In this document: in pieces, positions 1 through 5,851 of the stretch
Layout of the letters: each line of letters begins with the position of its first letter
How positions within the stretch are numbered: position 1 is the first letter of the stretch
IMG/VR virus record: IMGVR_UViG_3300025085_000041
Span: 1-48,227 of that record
Length of the DNA stretch: 48,227 bases
From: a virus
Direction: 5' to 3' (one strand)
Made by a program: the position numbers and the translations under genes
The notes under the pieces: model-generated
Seen by the model: the letters and a program-made list of their open reading frames with translations, nothing else
Database searches by the model: none
Told to the model about the DNA's origin: nothing

Positions 1-4
1 CATA

Positions 5-442
5 CTATTTCTTTTTCTTTTTTAATAATTTTTTATAGTTAATAAGTTTTTTAGCTTTCTTAACGTCTTTAGCTGTAGAAGAAACTGTTTTAGCAGCTCC
101 TTTATAGTCAAGGTTTTTTATGTTTTTTGCAAGCTTAATAGCTCCACCAACTATTTTACCAGTTTTAGAATTAGCTACTTTTTTACCAAACTCTACACCT
201 TTATCAACTCCTCTTCTTGCTTTTGTCTTTCCTGTAGAGTTTAATCCTGCTATATTTTTTCTAAGTCTTGAAGTTTTTTTAAGACTACATTTTTTGCCTT
301 TGCCTTTTGCTGCGGCGGCACATTTAGCTAATTTCTTTTTTTGAATAGCTAAAGATTTTTTAGCCAACATAGTCATTTTTGGCGCTGATTTTTTTGCAGC
401 AGTTTTATTTTTACGACCTCCAGGGCCAGCTCCCATTCCCAT
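5..442 (-). CDS. Lysine-rich histone-like basic protein
   Basis: This 145-residue protein has about 42 lysines (29%) plus 5 arginines. It has an N-terminal Gly-rich tip (MGMGAGPGG), AAKKSAPK-type stretches like those of histone H1 or chlamydial Hc proteins, and a C-terminal run of five lysines. A less basic middle part (about 75-115) contains GKIVGGAIKLAKN and may form an amphipathic or membrane-contacting helix. No enzymatic motif is seen. The composition suggests a nucleic-acid-binding or DNA-condensing protein, possibly packaged in the virion; this is inference. A TAnnTTTG promoter box lies just upstream, so it is probably the first gene of a minus-strand operon. Its TAG stop is followed after one base by an ATG at base 3, the apparent start of the next gene, which runs off the left edge. 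Confidence 0.75.
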   Translation of the reverse strand: MGMGAGPGGRKNKTAAKKSAPKMTMLAKKSLAIQKKKLAKCAAAAKGKGKKCSLKKTSRLRKNIAGLNSTGKTKARRGVDKGVEFGKKVANSKTGKIVGGAIKLAKNIKNLDYKGAAKTVSSTAKDVKKAKKLINYKKLLKKKKK

Positions 443-475
443 ATTATATACTTTTAAATATTTGTTTTATCTTTA

Positions 476-483
476 CAAATATA
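476..483 (-). promoter_or_regulatory. Promoter -7 box TATATTTG for the lysine-rich gene
   Basis: On the minus strand this reads TATATTTG, a match to the Bacteroidota -7 consensus TAnnTTTG, about 34 bases before the ATG of the lysine-rich gene. No TTG is found at the expected -33 distance, so only the -7 element is supported. It sits in the short divergent gap between the lysine-rich gene and the plus-strand winged-helix-like gene. Confidence 0.45.
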
Positions 484-496
484 AGAATTTAATTCA

Positions 497-961
497 ATGA
501 AATTTAAAGGGGTATATCCAAGAAAAAACACTACCAGAAAGCCGCCTGATCATGATTTTCTAAAATACTGGAGAGTTATAAGGTACTGGGTGAAAGCAAA
601 ATACAAGTTAGGAACACCTGAATTAGAAATGTTACTATTTTTATACAGCGAACAAATATTTAATAAAAGTCAATTCAAAGAATACGAAGAACTTATGTAT
701 TGGGATGTAAATCGTTTCAATAAATTATTAAAGGATGAGTGGATACACGTTTGGAGAAAGCGAAGTGGTAATGAAACGACTCTATATGAATTGACATACA
801 AAGCTAAACGCGTTATCAATACCATATACAAAAAACTTAACGGAGAGGAAATATCAGAATCTCCAGTTTCAAATCCTTTATTTAAAAATGATATTACTTA
901 TATGGATAAAGTGTATAGGAATATGATAAAAGAATTAAACAAAGAAATTAAAGAACAATAA
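497..961 (+). CDS. Putative winged-helix (MarR-like) DNA-binding protein
   Basis: A 154-residue basic protein. Residues about 38-115 show a helix, helix, recognition-helix pattern (ending in FNKLLKDEWIHVW) followed by a wing-like turn (RKRSGNETTLYELTYKAK) and a long terminal helix, which is the layout of MarR-type winged-helix proteins. A transcriptional or DNA-binding role is inferred from this pattern only. It is the only plus-strand gene in the left 3.9 kb, divergent from the lysine-rich gene and convergent with groES, whose 3' end it overlaps by 14 bases. No clear TAnnTTTG box was found upstream; TATCTTTA at 468-475 is one base off. Its position between two minus-strand units would suit a regulator of late transcription, but nothing in the sequence proves it. 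Confidence 0.65.
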   Translation: MKFKGVYPRKNTTRKPPDHDFLKYWRVIRYWVKAKYKLGTPELEMLLFLYSEQIFNKSQFKEYEELMYWDVNRFNKLLKDEWIHVWRKRSGNETTLYELTYKAKRVINTIYKKLNGEEISESPVSNPLFKNDITYMDKVYRNMIKELNKEIKEQ

Positions 962-1259
962 CAACATCGCGTTCTTGAATGATAGTATATGTTTCATCGT
1001 TTATCATCATGGTGTGACCAGAATTTTTATCGTAATATATTAAATCTGAGGCCTTTATAACAGTAACATCCGTCCCTGGCTTTACTACAGATCCTTTTTT
1101 ATATCTAAACTCATCCACATCCGTTTGAGATAACAATAAACCAGAAGAAGTTTTAACCTCTTCTGTGATTGTTTTTATAATAATATACTTTCCAACTGGT
1201 TTCATTGTATTGTTTTTTAATTTACTGTAGTTCATCCACAACCATTCCTTATTGATCAT
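948..1259 (-). CDS. groES: Co-chaperonin GroES (Cpn10)
   Basis: GroES caps the GroEL chamber during ATP-dependent folding. The 103-residue reading has the Cpn10 layout: first beta strand GKYIIIKTI (23-31), mobile loop with the GroEL-anchoring GLLL (40-43), and the terminal strand pattern DLIYYDKNSGH...YTIIQERDVVIVL. Known GroES proteins begin right at the first strand, so Met19 (start at base 1205) aligns better with the family. The longer start overlaps the groEL stop by 11 bases and would allow coupled translation; Met9 is a third choice. The gene follows groEL, the reverse of the usual bacterial groES-groEL order. Phages such as T4 (gp31) encode their own co-chaperonin for capsid folding, so a virion-protein client is likely but inferred. 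Confidence 0.88.
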   Translation of the reverse strand: MINKEWLWMNYSKLKNNTMKPVGKYIIIKTITEEVKTSSGLLLSQTDVDEFRYKKGSVVKPGTDVTVIKASDLIYYDKNSGHTMMINDETYTIIQERDVVIVL

Positions 1260-2877
1260 CTACTTTTCTTGCGTGAGTAATTATAGCGTTAGTGCTAAGT
1301 ATTGTTGTAGCTACACTTACCGCATTTAATAAAGCTAAACGAGTTACTTTTAAAGGATCAATGACTCCCATTTTAAACATATCTCCATACTTTTCGTTTT
1401 TAACATCATAACCATGGTCTTTTGGCAAGGCCCATGATTTAGAAAGAATTGCAGAAGCACCTTCATCATTAATACCTGCATTATCTAATATTTGATAAAA
1501 AGGCTTGCACATTGCGTGTCCTAAAATAACATCTGCAACATCTTTGTCATCAAACTCATCTTCAGGCTTTTCCTTAAACCTCTGAACCTCAAGGTGTTCC
1601 CCAATAGCAAATAAAGAAGAACCTCCTCCCTTTACAATTCCTTCCTCTAAAGCACTACGAACAGCACATACAGCATCTTCTACCCTGTCATATTTTTCTT
1701 TTTGCTCTACATCAGAATTACCTCCAACATAAATAGCTCCAATAGAACCTGATAAACTTGCGATACGCTCATTGATAAACTCTCTATCTGAAACTATATC
1801 TGTATTTTTTTGCTGTTCTTTTAATTCTTTAATTCTATTTTGTATCTCTTCAGTTAACTGATCACTTTTTATTATAACAGTTTGATTTTTACCAGATATA
1901 ATTTTATCAGCATGACCTAAGTCATCCATTGTAATCATATTTAAATTATCACCTGTTTTTTCTGAAAAGTATTTTGCCCCAACAGACAACGCGATGTCTT
2001 GCATAAGCTCGTGTTGTTTATATCCAAAGTTTGGAGGTATAATATTACATAGCTTAAGTCCGTTACGCACCACGTTTGCTGCCAGGGTATTCACAACATT
2101 AGGCGAGCAAGCCCCAATGATGAGAAGTTTCTTGTTTTGTTGTATTACTGGTTTTAATATATTTTCTATTTGAAGTATATTACTTATCTCTTGATCACAA
2201 ACTAAAACTAAAGCATCCTCTAATACTGCTTCGTCATTTTTTTGATTAGTGATAAATAAATTAGAAGTATAACCTCTATCAACTTTTATTCCGTTTGTAA
2301 CTGTTGCATAAGTCTCATGGTTTTGAGAACTCTCAACTGTAACTATTCCATTGACTCCAACTTTTTTATAAGCCTCTGAAATAATCTTACCTAACTCTGG
2401 ATCATTGTTTGAAGAAATAGTAGCAACATCTTTTAATGTTGAAGAAGTAACTTTGCGACTCTGTTTTTTTAATTTAGAAACAACATTGTCAGCAGTCTTT
2501 TTTATATTCCGAACAACATCAGTTACATTATGTTCTGGTTGTAAAAACTTTTCACCAGCCTTTACCAAAGCTTCAGTCAAAACAATTGCAGTAGTAGTTC
2601 CATCACCAGCAGAATTAGCAGTTCTTCGAGCCGCATCTTTCATCATAGTAATAGCCAAGTTCTCTACAGGATCTATTAATGATATAGATTCCGCAACAGT
2701 AACTCCATCTTTTGTAATTGTAATTCCTTGCGTGTGATTAGAAGATTCTATTAAAACAGTTTTTCCGCGTGGGCCTAAAGTGCTTTTTACAGCTTTAGAT
2801 ATTTTTGTTATTCCGCTAATTAATTTGTTTCTTCCGACTTGATCGAACTCAAGATCCTTTGGTATGTAGTTGCTCAT
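1249..2877 (-). CDS. groEL: Chaperonin GroEL (Cpn60)
   Basis: A complete 542-residue group I chaperonin, close to the usual 540-550. Both equatorial halves and the apical domain are present. The nucleotide-binding segments TLGPRGK (33-39), TKDGVTVA (55-62) and GDGTTTA (91-97, with the catalytic Asp equivalent to E. coli D87) are intact, as are the apical DRGYTS segment, the RVEDAV...EEGIVKGGG region containing the E. coli D398 equivalent, and the C-terminal KMGVIDPLKVTR motif. The usual C-terminal GGM repeats are missing; it ends VDDQ. All catalytic residues are kept, so it is probably active rather than a decaying copy. It has its own Bacteroidota promoter and heads a two-gene unit with groES. 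Most phages borrow host GroEL; encoding both partners is uncommon. Confidence 0.97.
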   Translation of the reverse strand: MSNYIPKDLEFDQVGRNKLISGITKISKAVKSTLGPRGKTVLIESSNHTQGITITKDGVTVAESISLIDPVENLAITMMKDAARRTANSAGDGTTTAIVLTEALVKAGEKFLQPEHNVTDVVRNIKKTADNVVSKLKKQSRKVTSSTLKDVATISSNNDPELGKIISEAYKKVGVNGIVTVESSQNHETYATVTNGIKVDRGYTSNLFITNQKNDEAVLEDALVLVCDQEISNILQIENILKPVIQQNKKLLIIGACSPNVVNTLAANVVRNGLKLCNIIPPNFGYKQHELMQDIALSVGAKYFSEKTGDNLNMITMDDLGHADKIISGKNQTVIIKSDQLTEEIQNRIKELKEQQKNTDIVSDREFINERIASLSGSIGAIYVGGNSDVEQKEKYDRVEDAVCAVRSALEEGIVKGGGSSLFAIGEHLEVQRFKEKPEDEFDDKDVADVILGHAMCKPFYQILDNAGINDEGASAILSKSWALPKDHGYDVKNEKYGDMFKMGVIDPLKVTRLALLNAVSVATTILSTNAIITHARKVDDQ

Positions 2878-2897
2878 TGTATTTAATTTAATTTAAA

Positions 2898-2928
2898 CAA
2901 ATGTACAAAATATATTTTAAATAGACAA
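2898..2928 (-). promoter_or_regulatory. Bacteroidota-type promoter of groEL-groES
   Basis: On the minus strand TTG (2928-2926) is followed after exactly 20 bases by TACATTTG (2905-2898), matching the Bacteroidota -33/-7 arrangement TTG ... TAnnTTTG. The predicted transcription start is about 10-15 bases before the groEL ATG. The same TTG-N20 spacing occurs at the promoter of the rightward module. Confidence 0.6.
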
Positions 2929-2973
2929 TGACGAATGTCAAACAATATTGCTCCTACTTACTTATATATATAT

Positions 2974-2990
2974 TACTACTACTACTACTA
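2974..2990. repeat. TAC trinucleotide microsatellite
   Basis: Five tandem TAC units plus TA, embedded in AT-rich sequence that also contains a TATATATATA run. It is noncoding and may simply reflect replication slippage in an intergenic stretch. Confidence 0.8.
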
Positions 2991-3020
2991 TTTTTTTATT
3001 ATTATTATAGTATTTTTTTC

Positions 3021-3077
3021 GACATTTTCGACATTTAATAAAAATAGTAATATAAAGTATTGAAAAAGAGATAGTTA
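3021..3077 (+). promoter_or_regulatory. Copy A of a duplicated regulatory or origin-like element
   Basis: It contains GACATTTTCGACATT (3021-3035), which is itself a near-tandem GACATTTTC/GACATT, then TATAAAGTA (3051-3059), then AAAGAGATAGTTA (3065-3077). The same three blocks occur in the same order and orientation at 12762-12809, directly before the primase gene. Here no plus-strand gene follows for almost 900 bases. TCGACA and TATAAA are 17 bases apart, a sigma-70-like layout, although Bacteroidota normally use different boxes. Function may be promoter, operator or replication-initiator site. Confidence 0.55.
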
Positions 3078-3136
3078 GTTAATGCCGATTTTTTTTTAAT
3101 ACAACATTGTTGTGTCGATTATTATACATATTATAC

Positions 3137-3163
3137 AAAAAAAGAGAACCTATTAAGATTCTC
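3137..3163 (-). terminator. Rho-independent terminator after the 70-residue gene
   Basis: On the minus strand GAGAATCT-TAAT-AGGTTCTC forms a hairpin (5 bp, one mismatch, 2 bp) followed by seven T. It lies about 26 bases past the stop codon of the upstream gene. Confidence 0.55.
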
Positions 3164-3189
3164 CTTCAAAATAAAAATTAGTGAGTGAA

Positions 3190-3402
3190 CTAAAATCTTA
3201 ATTGTCTGAAATGTTTTTTGTTATCAGCAAGCTCTATAGCTTCAGATATTTGGTTAACCTTGCGGTCATTTTTTACAGCTCTTTTTATAGAAGCTGCTTT
3301 TTGAATACCAGTCATTGAATCTGGTCTATCGTTTATTAACCTTCCATCTTTCACGTAAAGTCCGTTAACAAAGTCTCTTGGGTTTAAGTTTTTGCTATGC
3401 AT
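3190..3402 (-). CDS. Small hypothetical protein (70 aa)
   Basis: Not recognised. This basic 70-residue protein has NPRDFVNGLYVKDGRL near the N-terminus and a predicted helical C-terminal half. Support for a real gene is contextual: an ATG start, a TATATTTG promoter box about 25 bases upstream and an intrinsic terminator downstream, making it a single-gene transcription unit. It lies opposite the possible rightward transcript from the element at 3021-3077. Confidence 0.6.
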   Translation of the reverse strand: MHSKNLNPRDFVNGLYVKDGRLINDRPDSMTGIQKAASIKRAVKNDRKVNQISEAIELADNKKHFRQLRF

Positions 3403-3426
3403 GATATTATTCTTTTAGTTAAAAAA

Positions 3427-3434
3427 CAAATATA
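3427..3434 (-). promoter_or_regulatory. Promoter -7 box TATATTTG for the 70-residue gene
   Basis: The minus strand reads TATATTTG, matching TAnnTTTG, 25 bases before the ATG. No TTG at -33 spacing is visible. Confidence 0.45.
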
Positions 3435-3574
3435 CTAAAAAAATTTTTTTTTATTCAGACATATAGAACTTGAGGGTAATACATACACATACGTTGACGA
3501 TCCCCAAAAGGAAAACGATTTTTTTTAAAAAAGTCAAATCAAATGCTAAAATATTTTTTCCAATGTTTTGGCGT

Positions 3575-3700
3575 TTTGCTACGAGCAACAGCACAGCACC
3601 AGGAACACGCGCCGAGGCCGTACCGCCTCGCCACGTTTCGCCCTTCCGCGGTTACTCCTGGCACGCTCTCCACCGCTCGCGCGCTCCATTGCTCCAGGAA
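3575..3700. other. GC-rich structured island (possible ncRNA or origin)
   Basis: Bases 3581-3700 are 67% G+C (80 of 120 counted) in an otherwise AT-rich genome. Inverted repeats include TTGCT-acg-AGCAA (3575-3587), CGAGGC/GCCTCG (3612-3617 with 3624-3629) and TCCTGG (3655-3660), which can pair with CCAGGA at either 3598-3603 or 3693-3698. There is no coding signal. Alternatives are a structured noncoding RNA, part of a replication origin, or a GC-rich repeat acquired from a host. Confidence 0.5.
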
Positions 3701-3897
3701 AGAGAAGATCCCTTTGTTAAACTTTTAATATTAGATCTTTTTTACACTTCAAGACATTGAAGGTTATACCTCCGCGAACGCTTAAAATATTAAATGTTTC
3801 TTATTTATATTGATTATAAATTACGTTTATAACTTGCACATTATCAGCACGTTACACGCTCAAGATATTTGTAACAAGTATATAATTTAAAAAAACG

Positions 3898-3928
3898 CTT
3901 GTATAACTTAAATATTAAACTATCTTTG
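3898..3928 (+). promoter_or_regulatory. Bacteroidota-type promoter of the rightward module
   Basis: TTG (3898-3900), a 20-base spacer, then TATCTTTG (3921-3928) match the Bacteroidota promoter consensus. The first gene starts 35 bases further on. This is the strongest candidate promoter for the plus-strand early and replication genes. Confidence 0.65.
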
Positions 3929-3963
3929 AACAAAATATAAACATTAACCCATAAATTAACATT

Positions 3964-4194
3964 ATGCATTCAATACAAGTAAAAGTAAAAAGCGAAGTTT
4001 TAAGACAGTTAAACAATATTAAAATAGACGCGCAAGAGGTTAAAAATTTAGTTGATTTCGGAAACCCAACAGAAAAAGCAATAACTGAAGATTTTACCGC
4101 GGAAAAATTAGAAGCGAACGGAGTTTTTGACCTTGTCAGTAATTTAGAAGACGAAATTAAAACCTTAAAAATGCTTTTAAACTTATTAAAATAA
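3964..4194 (+). CDS. Small hypothetical protein, first gene of the rightward operon
   Basis: Not recognised. The 76-residue protein is largely helical; the C-terminal heptad-like stretch (LVSNLEDEIKTLKMLLNLL, about 57-75) looks like a short coiled coil, suggesting oligomerisation or partner binding. It is the first gene after the promoter, so it is expected to be expressed immediately after infection. It is followed by the first intergenic hairpin element. Confidence 0.7.
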   Translation: MHSIQVKVKSEVLRQLNNIKIDAQEVKNLVDFGNPTEKAITEDFTAEKLEANGVFDLVSNLEDEIKTLKMLLNLLK

Positions 4195-4196
4195 TA

Positions 4197-4226
4197 TAAA
4201 CCAGGGCGCAGAAATGCGCCCACAAT
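4197..4226 (+). promoter_or_regulatory. Intergenic RNA hairpin, copy 1 (variant stem)
   Basis: TAAACCA precedes the stem GGGCGCA-GAAA-TGCGCCC (4204-4221) and ACAAT follows. The GAAA loop is a GNRA tetraloop. Compared with copies 2-4 the stem differs at two base pairs and both are compensated, keeping all seven pairs. It begins two bases after a stop codon and ends 14 bases before the next ATG. Confidence 0.85.
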
Positions 4227-4235
4227 TAAAAAACT

Positions 4236-4622
4236 ATGTTACGCACAAACTCAAAAAAATATCTTTCAAATATTCAAAATTATTTGCTTGATGCAATCAA
4301 TACAGACGACCACACAACAGAAGCAACAACACACGCGGAAAAATTGGCCTTTGTTATGTCTTGTTATGAATCAGAATTTAACCACAGATTCAACCAGGCA
4401 CGACACCCAAACGAACAAACGCGGTTTGCTCATTGGCTTGCTGGCCTTCCTTCGGTTTTAAATATTCCATTTTATAACGATGATATTGTAAAACTTGCAA
4501 AACGCCTCCAGGAAGTTGACACCTACCCAAACGAAAAAAACACCACAAAACGAATAGTTGAAAACTATTTCAATTTTATGGCGTACCACATTTTAAAACT
4601 AAATGCAAAACTTAATAAATAG
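4236..4622 (+). CDS. Hypothetical early protein (128 aa)
   Basis: Not assigned. The 128-residue protein is helical, with a His/Asn-rich centre (FNHRFNQARHPNEQTRFAHW) and a C-terminal segment IVENYFNFMAYHILKL. The spelling resembles small conserved proteins of Bacteroidota mobile elements, but I cannot name a family with certainty. It is preceded by hairpin copy 1 and followed by copy 2, so it shares whatever post-transcriptional control those elements give. Confidence 0.72.
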   Translation: MLRTNSKKYLSNIQNYLLDAINTDDHTTEATTHAEKLAFVMSCYESEFNHRFNQARHPNEQTRFAHWLAGLPSVLNIPFYNDDIVKLAKRLQEVDTYPNEKNTTKRIVENYFNFMAYHILKLNAKLNK

Positions 4623-4625
4623 ATC

Positions 4626-4654
4626 TAAACCAGGGAGCGGAAACGCTCCCACAA
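4626..4654 (+). promoter_or_regulatory. Intergenic RNA hairpin, copy 2
   Basis: TAAACCA then GGGAGCG-GAAA-CGCTCCC (4633-4650) then ACAA. A perfect 7-bp stem with a GAAA tetraloop, starting three bases after a stop codon and ending 14 bases before the next ATG. Confidence 0.85.
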
Positions 4655-4664
4655 ATTTAATTTT

Positions 4665-4910
4665 ATGACCACATTTGAAACACTTACAGAAGACCAAAGA
4701 AGCGCAATTTTAGAGGCTAAAAATTTGGTAACGATTGAAGACCTCAGCGCCTTAAGTTATGGCGAAGATTTAGAGCTAACAAATAAAGTTTGTTTATCTC
4801 ATTACTGCGAAGATGATATTATAGTTTTAAACCTTTCCGAAGAATGGGAAGAAGTATTTCAAATACTTTTTAATACAGATACCGAAGAAATAATTTTTGA
4901 ATCAATATAA
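4665..4910 (+). CDS. Small acidic hypothetical protein (81 aa)
   Basis: Not recognised. A strongly acidic 81-residue protein (many Asp/Glu, few Lys/Arg) with an N-terminal helix (TEDQRSAILEAKNL) and a hydrophobic, beta-like C-terminal part. Small acidic early phage proteins often bind or mimic host factors, but no specific partner can be inferred. It sits between hairpin copies 2 and 3. Confidence 0.7.
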   Translation: MTTFETLTEDQRSAILEAKNLVTIEDLSALSYGEDLELTNKVCLSHYCEDDIIVLNLSEEWEEVFQILFNTDTEEIIFESI

Positions 4911-4913
4911 TTA

Positions 4914-4942
4914 TAAACCAGGGAGCGGAAACGCTCCCACAA
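4914..4942 (+). promoter_or_regulatory. Intergenic RNA hairpin, copy 3
   Basis: TAAACCA then GGGAGCG-GAAA-CGCTCCC (4921-4938) then ACAAT. The stem is identical to copy 2. It begins four bases after a stop codon and ends 16 bases before the next ATG. Confidence 0.85.
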
Positions 4943-4954
4943 TACCGCAAAAAA

Positions 4955-5221
4955 ATGACTATCACAATGACAAGAACAAAGCAAGAAAAAAACCCAAGTA
5001 CAAAAACCACGTTTTTACCTGGTGTTACATTTGTTGAAGAAATCACAGAGCGCGAATATAATTTAATAACTAAAGATGAAACGCTTAAGGCCTTCAGAAG
5101 AGCAGGAGGCAAAGAACACGCGGAGCGCTCGTATACTTGTAGAGGCTACAACGTAGTAAAGTTAACAAGCACAAGCCCAACAAACCAAACAAGAATAATA
5201 AGAGAATTTAAATTTCAATAG
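4955..5221 (+). CDS. Small hypothetical protein (88 aa)
   Basis: Not recognised. An 88-residue Thr-rich, mildly basic protein ending in alternating hydrophobic/polar strands (NVVKLTSTS...IIREFKFQ), suggestive of a small beta-containing fold. It follows hairpin copy 3 and precedes the small lipoprotein gene by two bases. Confidence 0.65.
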   Translation: MTITMTRTKQEKNPSTKTTFLPGVTFVEEITEREYNLITKDETLKAFRRAGGKEHAERSYTCRGYNVVKLTSTSPTNQTRIIREFKFQ

Positions 5222-5223
5222 AT

Positions 5224-5388
5224 ATGAAAAAAATAATCACAATAGTAATTTGTTTAATATTTGCAACGCCAACGCTTACAAGTTGTAGCGCCTCCAGGCA
5301 ATGTAAAACGTCAAAGTATAAAAAGAAAATGTATACTAAAAAATGTTGGAATGCAAAACGCCAAAAATATACAAGATGCCGAAGATAA
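5224..5388 (+). CDS. Small basic lipoprotein (54 aa)
   Basis: A short frame encodes 54 residues with a textbook lipoprotein signal: MKK start, hydrophobic core IITIVICLIFATP, then lipobox LTSC with the acylated Cys at residue 21. The mature part is only about 34 residues, very basic (many Lys/Arg) and holds three further Cys. It would be anchored in the inner or outer membrane. Early phage lipoproteins such as T5 Llp block superinfection by masking receptors; that role is plausible here but only inferred. It starts two bases after the previous stop and overlaps the next gene by 13 bases. Confidence 0.7.
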   Translation: MKKIITIVICLIFATPTLTSCSASRQCKTSKYKKKMYTKKCWNAKRQKYTRCRR

Positions 5389-5540
5389 AAACAGAGATAA
5401 CGGAGTTAATAAAATTCCGCAATCAATACGAAAACGCGACAACAGAAGCGCGATTTATTGAGGCCGAAGAGTATTTATGTAAGGTACACGATAAATTTGG
5501 AACAATAGAAGTTTCAGCGATTAGAAATTTAATTAAGTAG
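5376..5540 (+). CDS. Small hypothetical protein (54 aa)
   Basis: Not recognised. I chose the ATG at 5376 (MPKIKTEIT), which overlaps the lipoprotein stop by 13 bases; a longer reading from 5343 would overlap the lipoprotein gene much further. The product is helical (TEARFIEAEEYLCKVHDKFG). It is followed by hairpin copy 4. Confidence 0.6.
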   Translation: MPKIKTEITELIKFRNQYENATTEARFIEAEEYLCKVHDKFGTIEVSAIRNLIK

Positions 5541-5542
5541 TA

Positions 5543-5571
5543 TAAACCAGGGAGCGGAAACGCTCCCATAA
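5543..5571 (+). promoter_or_regulatory. Intergenic RNA hairpin, copy 4
   Basis: TAAACCA then GGGAGCG-GAAA-CGCTCCC (5550-5567) then ATAAT. The stem and GAAA loop are identical to copies 2 and 3. It starts two bases after a stop codon and ends 14 bases before the next ATG. No later gene in the module carries the element. Confidence 0.85.
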
Positions 5572-5581
5572 TACCAAAGTT

Positions 5582-5848
5582 ATGAAGTATACAAATCAAT
5601 TTATTAAAATAGGTAACAAACAAGTAAAGCAAATAAATAAAACAGAGGCTAAAAAAGTATATGATAAAGGCCATGATCTTTATTTAAACGCTTGCAATAT
5701 GATGTTAAATAATTCCTGGACAAGCCCAATGTTATTAAATAACGGATCTTCTGAAAAGTTTGAAACAATGGTAAACGAGTACGAGTATTATAATTGTTGC
5801 AGTGAACGAGGAAAGTACGCAAATTATTTTATTAATGTAAATAAATAA
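5582..5848 (+). CDS. Hypothetical early protein with IKIGNK motif (88 aa)
   Basis: Not recognised. It shares its N-terminal pattern MxYxxxxIKIGNK with the next gene, and its NNSWTSPMLLNN segment with QNWSRPFLLRM in the gene after that, suggesting the three derive from duplicated or recombined modules. The C-terminus is Tyr/Cys-rich. It is the last gene preceded by the hairpin element. Confidence 0.68.
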   Translation: MKYTNQFIKIGNKQVKQINKTEAKKVYDKGHDLYLNACNMMLNNSWTSPMLLNNGSSEKFETMVNEYEYYNCCSERGKYANYFINVNK

Positions 5849-5851
5849 GTT

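Larger units (their letters stand above)
2878..3189. other. Noncoding region between groEL and the 70-residue gene
   Basis: About 310 bases without a convincing gene. It holds the groEL promoter, a TAC microsatellite and AT-rich runs (2960-3020), a copy of an element also found before the primase gene (3021-3077), a small perfect hairpin ACAAC-ATT-GTTGT (3101-3113), and a terminator for the 70-residue gene. Confidence 0.7.
3403..3963. other. Major noncoding region between the divergent modules
   Basis: About 560 bases with no convincing gene; the reading frames through it are products of the GC-rich patch and have no sensible protein composition. It holds a minus-strand promoter box (3427-3434), a GC-rich structured island (3575-3700) and the rightward promoter (3898-3928). 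Its place between oppositely oriented modules suits an origin of replication or a noncoding RNA gene. Confidence 0.65.

Noticed and set aside
3101-3113. Terminator at ACAAC-ATT-GTTGT
   Set aside because: The stem is only five AT-rich pairs and no T-run follows on either strand.
3470-3760. Open frames of 96 and 61 residues through the GC-rich island
   Set aside because: The composition changes abruptly from Lys/Phe-rich to Arg/Ala/Pro-rich with base composition, there is no promoter spacing or neighbour coupling, and the island shows inverted repeats instead of codon structure.
5261-5461. A 66-residue plus-strand frame
   Set aside because: It is out of frame with the lipoprotein, whose signal peptide and lipobox are convincing, and has no sensible features of its own.
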